This document shows positions 7,261-8,914 of a stretch of DNA of 8,914 nt, one piece after another. Source of the stretch: Bordetella sp. (lineage in GTDB: Bacteria > Pseudomonadota > Gammaproteobacteria > Burkholderiales > Burkholderiaceae_B); contig DAIDKG010000088.1 in the NCBI GenBank assembly GCA_027450125.1, positions 1-8,914 of the forward strand, in the 5' to 3' direction. Below the pieces are notes generated by a model that ran no database searches, was not told the origin of the DNA, and saw only the letters and a list, made by a program, of their open reading frames with translations. The position numbers and the translations under genes are program-made. Positions within the stretch are counted from its first letter, which is position 1; the number at the start of each line of letters is the position of its first letter.

Positions 7261-7416
7261 GTATGGCGGAGCAGTGCTTTGAAACGTCGGGAGGGTTCCT
7301 GGAGCGTCGGCTACCGGGTTTTCAAAGCATCGAGGCCGCCTTGCGCGATGGCGATGCCCGCCTGGCGGACACCGAAACCCGCACTGCCCCGCCGACGATC
7401 GACGAACCCGGAAAAC
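7261..7416. other. dxr-rseP intergenic gap (no gene) with inverted repeat
   Basis: This is the largest gap in the window. No plausible gene lies in it: the frames open across it are continuations of non-coding frames of dxr. It contains a perfect 10-bp inverted repeat (7275-7284 and 7320-7329, 35-bp spacer) and a second 7-bp pair, CCGGGTT at 7314-7320 with AACCCGG at 7405-7411. No T-run follows the arms on the transcribed strand. No good -35/-10 pair for rseP could be picked out by eye. Confidence 0.5.
7275..7329. repeat. 10-bp inverted repeat upstream of rseP
   Basis: TGCTTTGAAA at 7275-7284 and its reverse complement TTTCAAAGCA at 7320-7329 are exact over 10 bp; one more C:G pair can form with a single bulged base. 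The arms lie 15 and 60 bases upstream of the rseP start. They could form a long-looped RNA hairpin or serve as a protein-binding pair. They are AT-richer than their surroundings. Confidence 0.5.
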
Positions 7417-8640
7417 TCAGGCCAGCTCCAGATTGCCGGCATAAGCACGCACCGCGGCGTCCACCGCCAGCACGTCTTCCAACGAACCCAGCGTAGCAGA
7501 TGGCCGGCCCGCCTGCCACTCCAGGGTGGCCTCCAGTACCCGGGCGATCCGGGTATACCGCAGGCGGCCTTCGAGAAAGGCCTGCACCGCCACCTCGTTG
7601 GCGGCATTGAGCGCGATGCAGGCGCCCTGTCCTGCCCTGAGCGCGTCAAAGCACAGGCGCAGGCAGGGAAAGCGCGCGTAGTCCGGCGTCTCGAAATCCA
7701 ATCGCCCCGCGCGGGCCAGATCCAGCATTCCCACTCCGCTCTCCAGCCGATCGGGAAAGCCCAGGCCGTAGGAAATCGGCGTGCGCATGTCGGGATTGCC
7801 GAGCTGCGCCAATACCGAGCCGTCCACATACTCCACCAGCGAATGCACCACGCTTTGCGGATGGATCAGCACCTCGATGCGCTCGGGCGGCATGGCGAAC
7901 AGCCAGTGCGCCTCGATGACTTCCAGGCCCTTGTTGACCATGGTCGCCGAATCGACGGAAATCTTGCGGCCCATGCTCCAGTTGGGATGGGCGCAGGCCT
8001 GTTCGGGGGTGACGTCGTGCAGAGCCTCGGGCGGGGTCAGGCGAAACGGTCCGCCCGACGCCGTCAGCAGCAGCCGGCGGACCCCTGCGGCGGGTTGCGC
8101 GGGTGCCAGGGCACGGCTGCCTGCGGGGCCGTGATGCGGCAGACACTGGAAAATCGCATTGTGCTCGCTATCTATCGGCAGAAGCTCAGCGCCATTGTCG
8201 CGCACCGCCTGCATGAACAGCGTCCCCGCGGCCACCAGGGCTTCCTTGTTGGCCAGCAGGATGCGCTTGCCGGCGCGCGCGGCTGCCAGCGCCGACGGCA
8301 GGCCTGCCGCGCCGACGATGGCCGCCACGACCAAATCGCACCGCGTGTCGGCTGCCGTATCGGCCAGCGCCTGCGCGCCCACCCGGACTTCGGGCAAGGC
8401 ACCGCCGCGCCAGGCCGCGCAGAACCGCGCACGCGCGCCATCGTCGGGCACCACCACCACGCAAGCGCCGCACGCGGCGGCCTGTTCGGCCAGGCTTTCC
8501 ATGCGGCTGTTGGCCGACAGGGCGTAAACCCGCAGCCGATCGGGATGCCGCGCGATGACGTCCAGCGTGCTCACCCCTATGGATCCGGTCGAGCCCAGTA
8601 CGACGACGCTCCTGGGCCCTGTTGCCTGCGGCGCGGTCAA
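7417..8640 (-). CDS. dxr: 1-deoxy-D-xylulose 5-phosphate reductoisomerase Dxr (IspC)
   Basis: Dxr converts 1-deoxy-D-xylulose 5-phosphate to 2-C-methyl-D-erythritol 4-phosphate using NADPH and a divalent metal, the first committed step of the MEP isoprenoid pathway and the target of fosmidomycin. The 407-residue protein (E. coli 398) shows the NADPH-binding GSTGSIG at 16-22 and LLANKEALV at 128-136. Metal ligands are D157, E159 and E240; substrate-binding residues are S231, N236 and K237, and H218 lies on the active-site loop (HPNWSMG). All correspond to the E. coli active site. A short extra stretch rich in Ala, Pro and Gly lies at 171-187. The start is TTG at 8640-8638: it is the only start codon between an upstream in-frame TGA and the Rossmann motif. 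GGGAG lies 7 bases upstream (8652-8648), and the TTG overlaps the cdsA stop as TTGA. Confidence 0.97.
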   Translation of the reverse strand: MTAPQATGPRSVVVLGSTGSIGVSTLDVIARHPDRLRVYALSANSRMESLAEQAAACGACVVVVPDDGARARFCAAWRGGALPEVRVGAQALADTAADTRCDLVVAAIVGAAGLPSALAAARAGKRILLANKEALVAAGTLFMQAVRDNGAELLPIDSEHNAIFQCLPHHGPAGSRALAPAQPAAGVRRLLLTASGGPFRLTPPEALHDVTPEQACAHPNWSMGRKISVDSATMVNKGLEVIEAHWLFAMPPERIEVLIHPQSVVHSLVEYVDGSVLAQLGNPDMRTPISYGLGFPDRLESGVGMLDLARAGRLDFETPDYARFPCLRLCFDALRAGQGACIALNAANEVAVQAFLEGRLRYTRIARVLEATLEWQAGRPSATLGSLEDVLAVDAAVRAYAGNLELA

Positions 8641-8914
8641 AACAGGGCTCCCGAAATCAGCAGCGCGATGGGCACGACAGGCAGGATGGCGTCAACGCGG
8701 TCGTACACGCCGCCGTGGCCCGGCAGCAAGCCGCTGGAATCCTTGACGCCGGCGCGGCGCTTGAGCAGCGACTCGAACAGATCGCCCATGATGGATACCG
8801 CGCCCAACAGCGCCGCAATGGGAATGGCACCCCACACCGACCAGCGGTCGTCGAGCATATAGCCGAACCTGTCCGGCCACCAGGCGCCGACCAGCGTCAC
8901 CACCACCGCGCCCA
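8637..8914 (-). CDS. cdsA: Phosphatidate cytidylyltransferase CdsA, C-terminal part (cut by window edge)
   Basis: CdsA is an inner-membrane enzyme that makes CDP-diacylglycerol from phosphatidic acid and CTP, the branch point for all phospholipids. Only the last 91 or so residues are in the window; the frame stays open through the right edge, so no start codon can be assigned here. The PROSITE-type signature is intact at 8771-8697: S-L-L-K-R, then K-D-S-S-G, then P-G-H-G-G and finally Y-D-R. Its Lys-Asp and the final Asp-Arg are the conserved metal and nucleotide region. A membrane segment ([14 protein letters not shown]) forms the C-terminus. The stop codon overlaps the TTG start of dxr by 4 bases, indicating co-transcription and probable translational coupling. 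Confidence 0.96.
   Translation of the reverse strand, partial: GAVVVTLVGAWWPDRFGYMLDDRWSVWGAIPIAALLGAVSIMGDLFESLLKRRAGVKDSSGLLPGHGGVYDRVDAILPVVPIALLISGALF
8648..8652 (-). promoter_or_regulatory. Ribosome-binding site supporting the TTG start of dxr
   Basis: The transcribed strand reads GGGAG, 7 bases before TTG at 8640. It lies within the end of cdsA and supports initiation at the non-ATG codon. Confidence 0.55.

Noticed and set aside
7261..7320. Sigma-E-type promoter suggested by GGAACC upstream of rseP
   Set aside because: The only TC-rich -10 candidate lies about 11 bases downstream, too close for the usual 15-16-base spacing, and the -35 lacks the final TT.
7537..7555. 7-bp inverted repeat TACCCGG/CCGGGTA inside dxr
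   Set aside because: It falls in ordinary conserved coding sequence (around [10 protein letters not shown]) and short GC-rich palindromes are expected by chance at this base composition.
7311..7829. Alternative-frame continuation past the dxr stop, suggesting a frameshifted dxr tail or lost gene
   Set aside because: Dxr already has a full-length, family-like C-terminus ending at 7417; the extra frame has no recognisable homology and simply runs through the gap.
5887..8862. Very long plus-strand open frame (991 codons) opposite rseP and dxr
   Set aside because: It is antisense to two strongly conserved genes with intact catalytic motifs and crosses the gap between them. Its translation is low-complexity, rich in His, Arg, Gln and Ala, as expected from the reverse complement of GC-rich codons. 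No domain is recognisable.

Overview
The window is a compact, GC-rich, conserved chromosomal segment from a betaproteobacterium. Gene order and protein sequences fit the Alcaligenaceae (Bordetella/Achromobacter group); I cannot name the species from sequence alone. All nine genes lie on the minus strand and read from high to low coordinates: cdsA (3' end only), dxr, rseP, bamA, skp, lpxD, fabZ, lpxA, lpxB (5' end only). This is the widespread proteobacterial cell-envelope cluster. I see no mobile element, CRISPR array, tRNA, rRNA or phage gene.

Layout. 8914-8637: end of cdsA (phospholipid precursor CDP-diacylglycerol). 8640-7417: dxr (isoprenoid/MEP pathway), starting with TTG inside the cdsA stop. 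7416-7261: a 156-bp gene-free gap with an inverted repeat. 7260-5923: rseP, an intramembrane protease of the envelope stress response. 5922-5869: a short gap. 5868-3487: bamA, the outer-membrane protein insertase. 3486-3377: a 110-bp gap holding three consecutive hairpins, one capped by a UUCG tetraloop and one followed by a T-run. 3376-2795: skp, the periplasmic chaperone for BamA clients. 2761-1640: lpxD. 1563-1108: fabZ. 1108-308: lpxA. 311-1: start of lpxB. The last three genes overlap by 1 and 4 bases, suggesting translational coupling.

How the genes work together. FabZ supplies the fatty-acid cycle from (3R)-hydroxyacyl-ACP, the same pool that LpxA and LpxD use as acyl donor for lipid A; LpxB then condenses the two monosaccharides. 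CdsA supplies phospholipid for the membranes, and Dxr the isoprenoid precursors needed for undecaprenyl phosphate and quinones. BamA, Skp and RseP build the outer-membrane protein complement and monitor its failure. The cluster therefore co-encodes most steps of outer-membrane construction.

I did not find a new biological system. The points most worth a second look are the triple-hairpin bamA-skp gap, the glycine at the acyl-length position of LpxA, the TTG-started dxr, and the inverted repeat in front of rseP.
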